A DNA stretch of 57,680 nt from NCBI GenBank assembly GCA_016840125.1, contig JAEOSY010000297.1, positions 1 through 57,680 on the forward strand, given 5' to 3'. This stretch comes from Candidatus Helarchaeota archaeon (GTDB taxonomy: Archaea > Asgardarchaeota > Lokiarchaeia > Helarchaeales > HEL-GB-A). Below, one piece after another: positions 44,366 through 52,989 of this stretch; positions within the stretch are counted from its first letter, which is position 1; each line of letters opens with the position of its first letter. Made by a program: the position numbers and the translations under genes. The notes under the pieces are model-generated. The model did no database searches. It was not told where the DNA came from and worked only from the letters and a program-made list of their open reading frames with translations.

Positions 44366-44404
44366 AATCTCAGCAAACTATTGAGATTAATCCTTTCTCT
44401 TTTT
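44366..44404 (+). terminator. stem-loop plus T-rich terminator after the giant gene
   Basis: AATCTCA (44366-44372) pairs with TGAGATT (44382-44388), followed by TCCTTTCTCTTTTT. It lies 15 nt after the stop codon. The remainder of the 210-nt gap carries the radA promoter. Confidence 0.55.
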
Positions 44405-44504
44405 ATAACTTACAAAAACTCATAAATAATTCCCGCTCCAAAGCCTACTTCAAGTTATATTTGTTTTTAATGTTCGACAAAAATCACAAAATTATTTTAA
44501 GCAC

Positions 44505-44513
44505 TTTTTATAG
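44505..44513 (+). promoter_or_regulatory. radA TATA box
   Basis: TTTTTATAG lies about 50 nt before the radA ATG (44561), predicting a start near 44535. GTGATG before the ATG is a weak ribosome site. Confidence 0.5.
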
Positions 44514-44560
44514 AATCTTTTCTACTATTCTACATAACAATTAAAGTGATGTAATTAAGA

Positions 44561-45646
44561 ATGCCAACTAAAAAAAAGAGTTCAAAAAAGAAGAAATCTG
44601 AAGAGGAAAATTGGGACGAAGACGAAGAAGCAAAAAAAGATGATTTAGCGCAGGAAATTCTTGGTGACGAAGCCGAAGAGGTAGAAGCGAAATTAGCAAA
44701 ACAAAAAGAGGAGTCAGACCTTGCGGAACTACCAGGAGTGGGACCAAAAACTGCAGAAAAGTTGAAAGCATCGAATTATGCTACAATTATGTCAATTGCA
44801 GTTGCAAGCCCTGCGGAATTAGCTGCTGCAGCTGATGTCGGAAAGGCAACTGCCCAAAAATTGATCATTGCCGCCAGAACAAAGGCTGAATTTGGTTTTA
44901 AACCTGCTAATCTCTTGTATCAGCAACGACTGAAAATCGGAAAAATCACCACCGGGTCCGAAAACCTCGATGGTCTGCTAGGCGGGGGTATAGAAGCTCA
45001 AGCTATAACCGAAATGTATGGGGAGTTTCGCACAGGAAAAACCCAAGTTGCGCACCAACTTTCGGTAAATGTGCAATTACCAAAAGATAAAGGGGGATTG
45101 AATGGGGGTGTAATCTATATCGATTCTGAGGGAACATTCCGCCCTGAACGAATTGTACAGATGGCAACCGCCATTGGCGAAGATCCAGAGAAAATACTAG
45201 CTAACATCCAAGTTGCTCGTGTTTATAATTCAGATCATCAGATATTTGTAGCAGAAAAAGCACAGGAAATCATCGTGGATAATAACGTTAAATTAATAGT
45301 GGTTGATTCTGTTACTTCACATTTCCGTGCGGAGTATATTGGGCGTGAAAATCTCCCCACTCGTCAAGGTAAATTAAATAAACATCTACATGCCTTACAA
45401 CGCATGGCTGATATATACAGTTGCGCCGTCTTTTTAACGAACCAAGCTATGGCCAACCCTGCAGCGTTCTTTGGAGATCCCACGAAAGCGGTTGGAGGAC
45501 ATGTTTTAGCCCATGTGCCCCAAACACGAATTTATCTCAAAAAGAGCAAGGATATACGTCGTATTGCGAAGTTGATTGACAGTCCAAGTCTCCCCGAAGG
45601 TGAAACCATTTTTACAATTCGGACAGAAGGAATCCGTGATCCTTAA
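44561..45646 (+). CDS. radA: archaeal recombinase RadA
   Basis: The 361-aa protein has a very lysine/glutamate-rich N-terminal tail (about 1-45), then the RadA/Rad51 helix-hairpin-helix domain (LAELPGVGPKTAEKLKASNYATIMSIAVASPAEL). The RecA-type ATPase core has Walker A GEFRTGKTQ (154-162), Walker B LIVVDSVTSHFRAEYIGRENLPTRQ, and FLTNQAMANPAAFFGDPTKAVGGHVLAH in the L2/ATP-cap region. It forms filaments for strand exchange in homologous recombination. The N-terminal tail is longer and more charged than usual. A HisA-like gene follows 18 nt downstream. Confidence 0.95.
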   Translation: MPTKKKSSKKKKSEEENWDEDEEAKKDDLAQEILGDEAEEVEAKLAKQKEESDLAELPGVGPKTAEKLKASNYATIMSIAVASPAELAAAADVGKATAQKLIIAARTKAEFGFKPANLLYQQRLKIGKITTGSENLDGLLGGGIEAQAITEMYGEFRTGKTQVAHQLSVNVQLPKDKGGLNGGVIYIDSEGTFRPERIVQMATAIGEDPEKILANIQVARVYNSDHQIFVAEKAQEIIVDNNVKLIVVDSVTSHFRAEYIGRENLPTRQGKLNKHLHALQRMADIYSCAVFLTNQAMANPAAFFGDPTKAVGGHVLAHVPQTRIYLKKSKDIRRIAKLIDSPSLPEGETIFTIRTEGIRDP

Positions 45647-45664
45647 GTCGCCTGTGTAGTCAAT

Positions 45665-46390
45665 ATGAGATTTATTCCTGTCCTCGATATTTTACATTCC
45701 CAAGTAGTCCATGGTGTAAAGGGCGAACGGAATAAATATGTCCCCATCCAAAGTGTACTAACATCGAGTGTCACCCCATTCGATGTTGCTAAAGCGTTCA
45801 AGGATCAGTTCTCTAATGTAGAACTTTATATTGCGGACTTAGATGCAATTTCATTCAATAATTCTTCTTTTTCTTATATTGCGGAAATAATTCGTATGAC
45901 GAATGTGCAAATTATGCTAGATGCTGGAATTGACAACATCGATTCGGTCCAAAACTTACTTAAACTCGGCGTAAATAAGGTTATCATTGGTACTGAAACT
46001 CTGACATCACTTGAAAATCTCCAAAACCTTTTATCCATCATATCGTCGAAAAAAATTATTGTAAGCTTAGATTTAAAGCAAAATAGAATTATAACGAAAG
46101 CACCGCTGCTTCAATCTCTATCTCCAATAAACGCTGTCCACAAACTCGAGTCTTTAGGGATTCAAGAAATAATTATCCTCGAATTAACGAAAGTTGGTTC
46201 AGAATCTGGTGTAATTACTCAAACACTACATGAAATTCTAGATGTTACTCCTCTATCTGTTATTACAGGGGGTGGGGCAAGAAACCTTCAAGATCTCATC
46301 GAATTAAAAAATACCGGAGTTTCAGGGGTTTTGATAGCAACTGCCTTACATAACGGATCAATCACTTCACAAGATTTGGCTTCAATCTAG
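45665..46390 (+). CDS. HisA-related TIM-barrel protein (COG1411 type)
   Basis: The 241-aa protein has a HisA/HisF-type half-barrel pattern: MRFIPVLDILHSQVVHGVKGER at strand 1, LYIADLDAI, IMLDAGIDN, KVIIGTETL, IIVSLDLKQNRI and VITGGGARNLQDLIEL, with a phosphate-binding GGGAR loop. It differs from true HisA (no 'Gd/y.y..d' start) and fits the archaeal HisA-related group, whose members occur with C1-carrier or coenzyme biosynthesis genes in methanogens and methylotrophs. It lies 18 nt after radA. No other histidine gene is present. The reaction is unknown. Confidence 0.72.
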   Translation: MRFIPVLDILHSQVVHGVKGERNKYVPIQSVLTSSVTPFDVAKAFKDQFSNVELYIADLDAISFNNSSFSYIAEIIRMTNVQIMLDAGIDNIDSVQNLLKLGVNKVIIGTETLTSLENLQNLLSIISSKKIIVSLDLKQNRIITKAPLLQSLSPINAVHKLESLGIQEIIILELTKVGSESGVITQTLHEILDVTPLSVITGGGARNLQDLIELKNTGVSGVLIATALHNGSITSQDLASI

Positions 46391-46436
46391 CAGTTCCTGA
46401 TTTTTCTAAAATAAAAGTACAAATCTCTTATTCATA

Positions 46437-46490
46437 AAATATAAATACCAGTTCAAATTCAACACTACTCATAACAACCCAATGAAGGAG
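46437..46490 (+). promoter_or_regulatory. TATA box (46437-46449) and strong ribosome site AAGGAG (46485-46490)
   Basis: AAAATATAAATAC is a good box A with a predicted start near 46470. AAGGAG is 7 nt from ATG 46498. Together they are the best expression signals in the window. Confidence 0.6.
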
Positions 46491-46497
46491 ATAGAAT

Positions 46498-47025
46498 ATG
46501 TCTGGAGCAATTCAGAAAGATGAAAAAGAGATAAGTTCAGATGTAAATCCGGAAACCCTCAACGCGATGCTCGACCTTTTTAAAGATAGCTTTTCCACTG
46601 AAGAAGCCCGGAAGAATACACTGGAAAGCAAGGCAAGTATGGTCTTAGGCTTCTCTGGTATCATCGTCGGTTTAGTTACCGGGTTGGTATCAGGCGGCAC
46701 GTTTGGACTCAATGCTTTCACGATTACTTTTATCGCGAGTATCTTATGCTTCACATTAAGTGGGATTTTTGCATTATTAACAGTGAAGTTGCAAAACTAT
46801 ATGCAACCATTTGCCACTCTAAGTCCCGAAGCCATTGATGAACTCTTGGGAAAAGATGAGGCAGATATTAAGAACGAGATCGTCAAAAACTATTCCGATT
46901 CACTTCTTAATAATACTGTATTAAACAATAAGAAAGCGGGAAAACTGAACATTGCCTTCTATAGCGCAACCCTTGGTATTTTTCTTACCTTGGTTACTGC
47001 AATCCTAGCTGTCGGAGGAATATAA
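46498..47025 (+). CDS. three-TM membrane protein, distantly like TM-effector (PycTM/SLATT-type) layouts
   Basis: The 175-aa protein has an acidic N-terminal helix (about 1-40), two closely spaced TM helices (about 47-68 and 73-97), a helical charged loop containing LLGKDEADIKNEIVKNYSDSLLNNTVLNNKK, and a last TM helix (about 150-173). The order E-S-K-A-S-x-V-L-G-F... two TM, loop ending in N-x-x-x-L-x-x-K-K, TM is like small TM effectors of nucleotide-signalling defence systems. No nucleotide cyclase is nearby, so this is only a resemblance. A zinc-finger gene follows after 10 nt. Confidence 0.5.
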   Translation: MSGAIQKDEKEISSDVNPETLNAMLDLFKDSFSTEEARKNTLESKASMVLGFSGIIVGLVTGLVSGGTFGLNAFTITFIASILCFTLSGIFALLTVKLQNYMQPFATLSPEAIDELLGKDEADIKNEIVKNYSDSLLNNTVLNNKKAGKLNIAFYSATLGIFLTLVTAILAVGGI

Positions 47026-47035
47026 GAAAAGCGAG

Positions 47036-47491
47036 ATGATAGATATGGGTAAAGCAAAGGAATATAGTGTTGAAATTCCCATTCAAGGAAAAAAGCACCT
47101 CTTTAAGACAGACCTAATCTGTAATTCTTGTGGACGTCAAATTCCAGCTGGTGAGTATCTCTATTTTTGCGTTAATGATAAGGATGATCTCTGCTCTAAA
47201 TATGAATGCTTAAAAAAACATGCTGGTCACCAATTTTTCCGCTGGGGTAAGGTTCAACTTGTATCAGATCCAACTACCCAGGACCCAAAAGTCATGATTA
47301 CGAGTAGTCTAACCTCACTAGTCCCTAAGAGGCCTGCACCTCCAATGGTAGCACCTGCTGCTCCTGGGGCTCCGCCTGCCCCAATAAAAGGTCCCCTGGT
47401 AAATACAGCAATGCTTTCACTCCGCTCTAATATGCTGACTGAATTAAAACGGTTAAAATGCGTAATGGAAGCTGAGGATGAAGGCACCTAA
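47036..47491 (+). CDS. ZZ-like zinc finger protein with proline/alanine-rich linker
   Basis: The 151-aa protein has a zinc-binding domain at about residues 25-68 with C29-x2-C32, C45, C53, C58, H62 and H65 (ICNSCGRQIPAGEYLYFC, DLC, HAGHQF). This resembles the ZZ pattern 'C..C...I.G.rY.C...D.DLC..C...H..H', although one C-x2-C pair is altered. A low-complexity linker (PPMVAPAAPGAPPAPIKGP) leads to a C-terminal helix. ATG 47045 is an alternative start. It is 10 nt after the 3-TM gene and is probably its partner. ZZ domains bind peptide tails. Confidence 0.55.
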   Translation: MIDMGKAKEYSVEIPIQGKKHLFKTDLICNSCGRQIPAGEYLYFCVNDKDDLCSKYECLKKHAGHQFFRWGKVQLVSDPTTQDPKVMITSSLTSLVPKRPAPPMVAPAAPGAPPAPIKGPLVNTAMLSLRSNMLTELKRLKCVMEAEDEGT

Positions 47492-47527
47492 TAGAAACCG
47501 ATAAAATAAAACAATAATTTCCTTCAA

Positions 47528-47550
47528 TTTTTTTTTCTTTCTCTTTTTTT
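47528..47550. terminator. pyrimidine-rich T-tract between convergent genes
   Basis: T9-C-T3-C-T-C-T7 lies between the stops at 47491 (plus) and 47555 (minus). It is a plausible U-tract terminator for the rightward operon. Confidence 0.45.
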
Positions 47551-47554
47551 AAAA

Positions 47555-48184
47555 TTAAAAACGAATAATTTCTGATGGGGTCAGGGCTATTTGCACCTTG
47601 ACATCTTGAGCCCTCACCAGATTCGAAAAATTCTCCATTATTTGAACCTCATGAACCAAGGTTACTACCAGAGTTTCCTTGTCAATAATCCCTTCCTGCT
47701 TTAATAAGAAAAATTCACGATCCCCATAGCCCTTGCCTTTCCCAAGCCGATTTCCTTTCCGATCAATAGCGACACTCCCCTGACAAAACATGTCAAGGGG
47801 GCTGTGGATCTGATTTAAGCGAATTTGGGATCCGAATTGATACATCCCTTTGATGGTTACCGCCTTCCGAACCATGCGTGAGGGAATGTCTTTCATTAAG
47901 ATAAACTCTTGAATCTGGGGTGTTGCTACGAGTAATTCCTTGCGATTCTCTAAAGCTAATTCTCGAATATGATGGAGTACGTAATCGGGTGCGGAAAAGA
48001 TAAACCGAGCTTTTCGGAATTCTGGTAGCTTTACAATCATTTTAGACGCTTCTTCAACTCCAACAAAGTTTGGAATTCGCCCATAACATGGAAGCGGAAA
48101 TTGGGCTATCTCCTCCTCAGTCATTTTCTCCCATATCTGCCCACGGATTTCTTGTTTTGTTTCCCACTTCACTTTTAAACCCAT
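47555..48184 (-). CDS. 5-formyltetrahydrofolate cyclo-ligase family protein
   Basis: The 209-aa protein has K-W-E-T-K-Q-E-I-R-G-Q-I-W at the start, a central FGSQIRLNQI region, and the diagnostic nucleotide-binding loop RLGKGKGYGDREFFLL, followed by VTLVHEVQI. These match the MTHFS family, which converts 5-formyl-THF to methenyl-THF with ATP. Some archaeal members instead serve related roles (thiamine-metabolism or MTHFS-domain proteins). With folD and glyA in this window it supports a THF pool. It is convergent with the ZZ-like gene. Confidence 0.82.
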   Translation of the reverse strand: MGLKVKWETKQEIRGQIWEKMTEEEIAQFPLPCYGRIPNFVGVEEASKMIVKLPEFRKARFIFSAPDYVLHHIRELALENRKELLVATPQIQEFILMKDIPSRMVRKAVTIKGMYQFGSQIRLNQIHSPLDMFCQGSVAIDRKGNRLGKGKGYGDREFFLLKQEGIIDKETLVVTLVHEVQIMENFSNLVRAQDVKVQIALTPSEIIRF

Positions 48185-48278
48185 ATCTCAGTTAAACATA
48201 AATTTTTATAGGTGCTATAAAGCGTCCCCTTTGGAAAGATGATTATTGTAATAAATAAGAATGAGACTTTTTGAAGTT

Positions 48279-48977
48279 TTATAGATTTCGAAATTTCTTA
48301 AATTTCGCCGCTTTCTCCTCAATCCATTCTTCTTCTTTCAATTCAGTTAGGATCCCATTAATTTCGCGTTTGACCTTTTGTACCTCCTTATCCATCCCCA
48401 AATCTGTAAAAATTTTTAAAGCTGCTTGGAGATTCGGAAGACCTTTGTCTATATTATCGGTATCAATCTGTTCAATCCCTAGTTCGTATTGGGCCATTGC
48501 TTCACCCTTCCGATTGCCCAGATCTCGTTGTAATTGCAAGCCTCGTTGTAAGGTGGCAAGTGCTTTAAAATGGTCTTTTGTAATTGAATAAAGAGACCCC
48601 AGTGCTCTGGTCACTTCGGCTTCAGTTATGGCATCTTGGACATCTTCCAACTTTTCTAAACACTTTTCATTGCATTTGATTGCCTCTTGATAACTTTTTG
48701 CCTCATGGCAAATCATTCCCATGTGTTTAAGGAGTTTAACTTCAGTTTTAATGTCCTTTAATTCTGCTGCTATTTTAAGCGCTTTTGTATAATGAATTAT
48801 TGCCTCTTTCACTTCTGATTTAGTTCCATAAACTTTTCCGAGAGCCGAATAAATTTCAATCTGCTTCGCTTTTTCTGCTTTAGGTATCGCTTTATTTAAA
48901 AATCCAATTGCCTCTTCATAATTTCTTTCATGAATGGCTTTCTGCCCTAATTCAAAATAATCCACCAATTTAGCCAT
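48279..48977 (-). CDS. tetratricopeptide repeat protein
   Basis: The protein is 232 aa from ATG 48977, preceded by GGTGGAG at 6-7 nt. A longer TTG reading to 48992 is less likely. It consists of about five TPR units (YFELGQKAIHERNYEEAIGFLNKA, ALGKVYGTKSEVKEAIIHYTKAL, MGMICHEAKSYQEAIKCNEKCL, LGSLYSITKDHFKALATLQRGL, YELGIEQIDTDNIDKGLPNLQAAL) and a lysine/glutamate-rich end. It is a cytoplasmic scaffold. The partner is unknown. It is divergent from the histidine kinase operon. Confidence 0.82.
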   Translation of the reverse strand: MAKLVDYFELGQKAIHERNYEEAIGFLNKAIPKAEKAKQIEIYSALGKVYGTKSEVKEAIIHYTKALKIAAELKDIKTEVKLLKHMGMICHEAKSYQEAIKCNEKCLEKLEDVQDAITEAEVTRALGSLYSITKDHFKALATLQRGLQLQRDLGNRKGEAMAQYELGIEQIDTDNIDKGLPNLQAALKIFTDLGMDKEVQKVKREINGILTELKEEEWIEEKAAKFKKFRNL

Positions 48978-49136
48978 TGATATCTCCACCAAAATCCTTG
49001 AAAAAATTATTGAATTATTCGAATATCCTTTCTACCTTAAAATCCAATCCATCGTATATTACTCTTTTTTTTATCTGCAAAAATTACAGTAATAGTTTAT
49101 TTTTCAAAGGTTCCTTTGAAATCAGGAGCTAATCAA

Positions 49137-52007
49137 GTGACTGATGATAAGGTTTCTATGGAAGAACATAAGAAAACTGTCCTGAAATTAAAAGAAATTG
49201 AAAAATTGAAGAAAAAACTGGACAAATATCACAATCAACTAGAAGAACTAGTTCGCGAACGCACAAGTGAGCTAGAAGACGCAAATAAACTTCTTCAAAA
49301 TGAAGTTGCGACTCGGAAAGCCGCTGAAAACGAGTTATGGCGTTTGAATGTTGAAATAAATCAAATTTTCAATGTTTCTATCCCTATTTGTTTAATTGAT
49401 CAAAATTTTAATCTTGTTCAAGTTAATGATTCGTTTTGTAGTTTCTTCAACATTCCTGAAACGGAGGTCTATCAGAAAAAATGTTATGAAATTCGGAGGG
49501 GGCCTCATTGCCATATGGAAACCTGCACATTAAAACGAATCGCTAAAGATAGAAAAATTGTTAGCTATGAGCATGAGTTTTTAAATTCCGAAAATCAAAA
49601 AGAACACTATGTGATTATAGCCCGCCCGTATTTAAGTCCAGATGGCGAATTTCTGGGGATTATTGAAAATTTTATTGATATAACTAAACTGGTTCAAGCG
49701 AATAAAGAAAAAGACCGCCTTTTTAAAGCAATAGAGATCAGTCAAGAAGCTATCAGTCTTCAAGATTCAGACTTACGCCTTATATATACAAATAATGCCA
49801 TGAACACGTTGTTTGGCTATGACAAAGGCGAGTTAATTGGCAAACATGTCTCAATCATAAATGCGGGATCTCTTGAGGATCAAGAAAAGATGGTAAAAAA
49901 AATAATTTACTCACTTAATGATACTGGAGTTTGGGAGGGCGAAATTCGTAATATAAGGAAGGATGGGACTAAATTCACTTCTTCTGCAAAAATAAGTGTT
50001 CTATTCGATCAAAACGGACATATTATTAATTATATTTCAACACAACACAATATTACAGAGCGTAAGAGGGCTGAAGAGGAGTTACGCTATCAAGCGATGC
50101 TTCTGGACAATGTCTCGGATGCTATAATTTCAACAGATGCGAACCTAACCATTCGGAGCTGGAATAATGCCGCCGAAAGAATTTATGGATGGAATGCGAC
50201 TGAGGTTATCGGAAAACCCATCGCTAACCTTTTACAAGCTGAGTATCCTGATACGACTCAAGAGGAAGTACGGAGGCAATTATTATCCGAGGTTGGGTGG
50301 TGGGAGGGTGAAGCCATCCATAGACGAAAAGACGGGACAAAAGTGTATATCCATGCATCTGCCTCTCTGATTAAGGACACTGCAGGTAAAATGGTAGGTG
50401 CGGTAACAATTGTACGCGACATCACCGCGCGCAAGCAGGCGGAACACCGCATAAAAACATCGGAACTTGCTCTAAAGGAACGGGTGAAAGAACTTACCTG
50501 TCTATATGGATTATCTCAGCTTATCGAATCGCGCACTATTACAACGGACGCCCTTTTTAAAGGTGTTCTTAAGCTGATTCCCCCGGCAATGCAATTTTCA
50601 AGGATCGCCAGAATTCGAATTGTATATGGTGATGAACATTTTGAATCGCCTGATTTCAAAGAAACACAATGGAAATTTTCTACAAAGAAAAGCATAGCTG
50701 GAGGAATTCTAGAAATATATGTCTATTATCTTGAAGATAAGCCGTTCCATAAGGAAGAACATGATTTATTACATGATGTTGTGAAACGATTAGGTAATTT
50801 TATCAATCAAAAACTTGGAGCCGATTTACTCCTTGAAAGTGAGACCAGATATAGACAAATTTTTGAGGAATCCCCCATCGCCCTTAAAGAAGAAGATCTA
50901 TCCGAGGTTAAGATATTTATTGAGTCTCTGAAAAATCGGGGCATTACTAATTTACGGACTTATTTCGATCAAAATCATGAAGAACTTCAAAAATGCGCGA
51001 TGCTCGTGAAAACCCTCAATGCGAATAAAGTCTATATGCGATTGTATCATGCGGATACTATAGACGAGCTCGGATTGGAAAAAATCCTTACTGACGCATC
51101 ATATAAAACATTTCAAGATGAACTCCTCATGTTGGTAGAAGGGAAGACTTCCTATGAAGCTGAAGTAATCACTCAAACGCTACAGGGTGATGAAGTTTAT
51201 ATTTACATGCTAATGAGTGTTGTTCCAAGGCATGAAGACGATCTTTCACGCGTTCTGGTTTCGGTTGTGGATGTAACTGAACGTGTCAAGTTTGATAACC
51301 TCCGAAAAGCCTTTGCTTCTACTGTTTCACATGAGTTTCGGACGCCCATATCAGTGATTAACCAATCCATTAAAAACCTTAAAAATTATAAAGAAAAATT
51401 ATCTGAAGCGCAATATAACCGGCTTATGGAAAGTCTCGAGCGAAACGCTGGATTATTAGCTGAATATGTTGAAGATTTACTGCTGATATCACGCTATGAT
51501 GAGGAATTCGGGAAGTTTGAACCTACCGCTTACCATCCTCTAGAAATTCTTCATAGTGTTTTAAGTCAGTTACAACCTCGGCTCGAAGAAAAGAAAATAA
51601 CCACAGTCTATCAGATTGACTTTAAAATCCAATTAATAGGTGATTCTAGCAAAATTGACCAATTATTCCGGATCTTTTTAGATAATGCCATAAAATACTC
51701 GGATGAAGAATCGGAAATATCAATTACTGCGTTAGATCACTATCAGGGCGAATTTAACCCGAAAGGCGTAGATGGAGCTTTGATAAAATTTACGGATCAC
51801 GGGATGGGTATTCGCGAAGATGATATTCCCTACGTATTTGAACGATTTTACCGGTCCCAAGAGGTAAATACAGTTCCCGGCACCGGATTGGGACTCTATA
51901 TTGCCCGCGAAATAGCGTCACTCCATAAGGGATCTATTCATATTGAAAGTATTCCTGGAAAGGGGAGCACTTTTTATCTATTCCTTCCTCGCTTGGAAAG
52001 TTCCTGA
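49137..52007 (+). CDS. soluble multi-PAS sensor histidine kinase
   Basis: The protein is 956 aa from GTG 49137 (AGGAG 8 nt upstream); an in-frame TTG at 49116 is the alternative. In order: a coiled coil (about 1-75), PAS 1 with a cysteine cluster (CYEIRRGPHCHMETC), PAS 2, PAS 3 (SWNNAAERIYGWNATEVIGK), a GAF-like domain (about 440-560), and a divergent PAS starting SPIALKEEDLSEV. Then a HisKA domain with phospho-acceptor H732 in SHEFRTPISV and an HATPase with DNAIKYS (N box), DHGMGI (G1) and GTGLGLYI (G2). There is no TM segment, so it senses a cytoplasmic signal. It is 70 nt upstream of its response regulator. Confidence 0.9.
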   Translation: MTDDKVSMEEHKKTVLKLKEIEKLKKKLDKYHNQLEELVRERTSELEDANKLLQNEVATRKAAENELWRLNVEINQIFNVSIPICLIDQNFNLVQVNDSFCSFFNIPETEVYQKKCYEIRRGPHCHMETCTLKRIAKDRKIVSYEHEFLNSENQKEHYVIIARPYLSPDGEFLGIIENFIDITKLVQANKEKDRLFKAIEISQEAISLQDSDLRLIYTNNAMNTLFGYDKGELIGKHVSIINAGSLEDQEKMVKKIIYSLNDTGVWEGEIRNIRKDGTKFTSSAKISVLFDQNGHIINYISTQHNITERKRAEEELRYQAMLLDNVSDAIISTDANLTIRSWNNAAERIYGWNATEVIGKPIANLLQAEYPDTTQEEVRRQLLSEVGWWEGEAIHRRKDGTKVYIHASASLIKDTAGKMVGAVTIVRDITARKQAEHRIKTSELALKERVKELTCLYGLSQLIESRTITTDALFKGVLKLIPPAMQFSRIARIRIVYGDEHFESPDFKETQWKFSTKKSIAGGILEIYVYYLEDKPFHKEEHDLLHDVVKRLGNFINQKLGADLLLESETRYRQIFEESPIALKEEDLSEVKIFIESLKNRGITNLRTYFDQNHEELQKCAMLVKTLNANKVYMRLYHADTIDELGLEKILTDASYKTFQDELLMLVEGKTSYEAEVITQTLQGDEVYIYMLMSVVPRHEDDLSRVLVSVVDVTERVKFDNLRKAFASTVSHEFRTPISVINQSIKNLKNYKEKLSEAQYNRLMESLERNAGLLAEYVEDLLLISRYDEEFGKFEPTAYHPLEILHSVLSQLQPRLEEKKITTVYQIDFKIQLIGDSSKIDQLFRIFLDNAIKYSDEESEISITALDHYQGEFNPKGVDGALIKFTDHGMGIREDDIPYVFERFYRSQEVNTVPGTGLGLYIAREIASLHKGSIHIESIPGKGSTFYLFLPRLESS

Positions 52008-52077
52008 AGCCCCCTACTAAACTTTATAAATTTTCTAGCGAATTATGAAGTTGTATCAGTAGCTCGGGGATTGATGT

Positions 52078-52965
52078 TTGAAATCATTATTACTACTTGT
52101 TGAAGATAATGAGGACTTACTTTATAATTTAAAGCTGACATTAGAGTTCAACGACTATGACGTGCTTACAGCAAGAAACGGACTAGAGGCTATAAATATG
52201 TTACGAAAAACAGAAACCCTTCCCGATCTAATAATAAGCGATATAATGATGCCCCAGATGGATGGCTACGAACTCTTTAGGACCGTTTCTAAGAATCCTA
52301 TATGGGCTTCTATTCCATTCATATTTTTAACAGCTCGGACTACTCCCGAAGATATACGTTTCGGGAAAATGCTGGGAGCGGATGATTATCTAGTCAAGCC
52401 TTTTGAAGAAGAAGATTTATTAGCCTCTGTCATGGGAAAAATTATTCGCAATACTAAAATACACTCTATTAATAAAAAAGTTAAAGAATTATTTAGCTCT
52501 CTCGATATTGGGATCTCACCTGTTGTTGAGAAGAAAGCTGAATTGAATGTTTTTTTAATGCTAGTTGGTTGGAATGACCGGACGGGACCATTTCTTCAGA
52601 ATCATTGTCCCAAAGAAACATACTTTCCCATATCAATTGATACTATTGGGTTTCAACTCTTCTCTGGTGCAACGTCTATTTATGGACAAGATAGAATCTA
52701 TGAGGCACAAGGATTTCTACTCAATATTGAAAACATCCAAAGTCAAGGATATATTTACTTTGATTCTATCCCGGATCCCAACTCTCGAGGAAAACAACGT
52801 CCTTATATGCTCGGCGTGATCAGTCCAAATATAAATTATTTTCAGTCTCTTAAGATTAACCATGTCATACGCGAACTCAGCCTAAAAATCAAAACAAATA
52901 AAAAATGGGATCTCCAAACCTATTGGGAAAAAATTAATAAGATTTTAACCGCCCCAATATTATAG
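52078..52965 (+). CDS. response regulator with C-terminal longin/uDENN-like domain
   Basis: The 295-aa protein starts at TTG. The receiver domain (1-122) is complete: acidic pair E9/D10, phospho-acceptor D55 (SDIMMPQMDGY), T85 and K107 (LVKPFEEEDLLASV). A helical linker follows, then a domain of about 140 aa (about 155-295) starting VFLMLVGWNDRTGPFL, with FQLFSGATSIYGQDRIYEAQGFLLNI and PYMLGVISPNINYFQSLKINHVIREL. No DNA-binding or cyclase motif is present. The domain recalls longin/uDENN folds with a W-(D/N)-x4-G-P turn. Its paralogue is at 55081. It is probably phosphorylated by the upstream kinase. Confidence 0.82.
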   Translation: MKSLLLLVEDNEDLLYNLKLTLEFNDYDVLTARNGLEAINMLRKTETLPDLIISDIMMPQMDGYELFRTVSKNPIWASIPFIFLTARTTPEDIRFGKMLGADDYLVKPFEEEDLLASVMGKIIRNTKIHSINKKVKELFSSLDIGISPVVEKKAELNVFLMLVGWNDRTGPFLQNHCPKETYFPISIDTIGFQLFSGATSIYGQDRIYEAQGFLLNIENIQSQGYIYFDSIPDPNSRGKQRPYMLGVISPNINYFQSLKINHVIRELSLKIKTNKKWDLQTYWEKINKILTAPIL

Positions 52966-52989
52966 TTCTAAAATATAGTGGGGAACCTA

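Noticed and set aside
46498..47491. A CBASS/Pycsar defence system
   Set aside because: No nucleotide cyclase or sensor gene is present; only the TM layout is similar.
48271..48591. Plus-strand 106-codon reading frame opposite the TPR gene
   Set aside because: Antisense shadow of a clear TPR protein.
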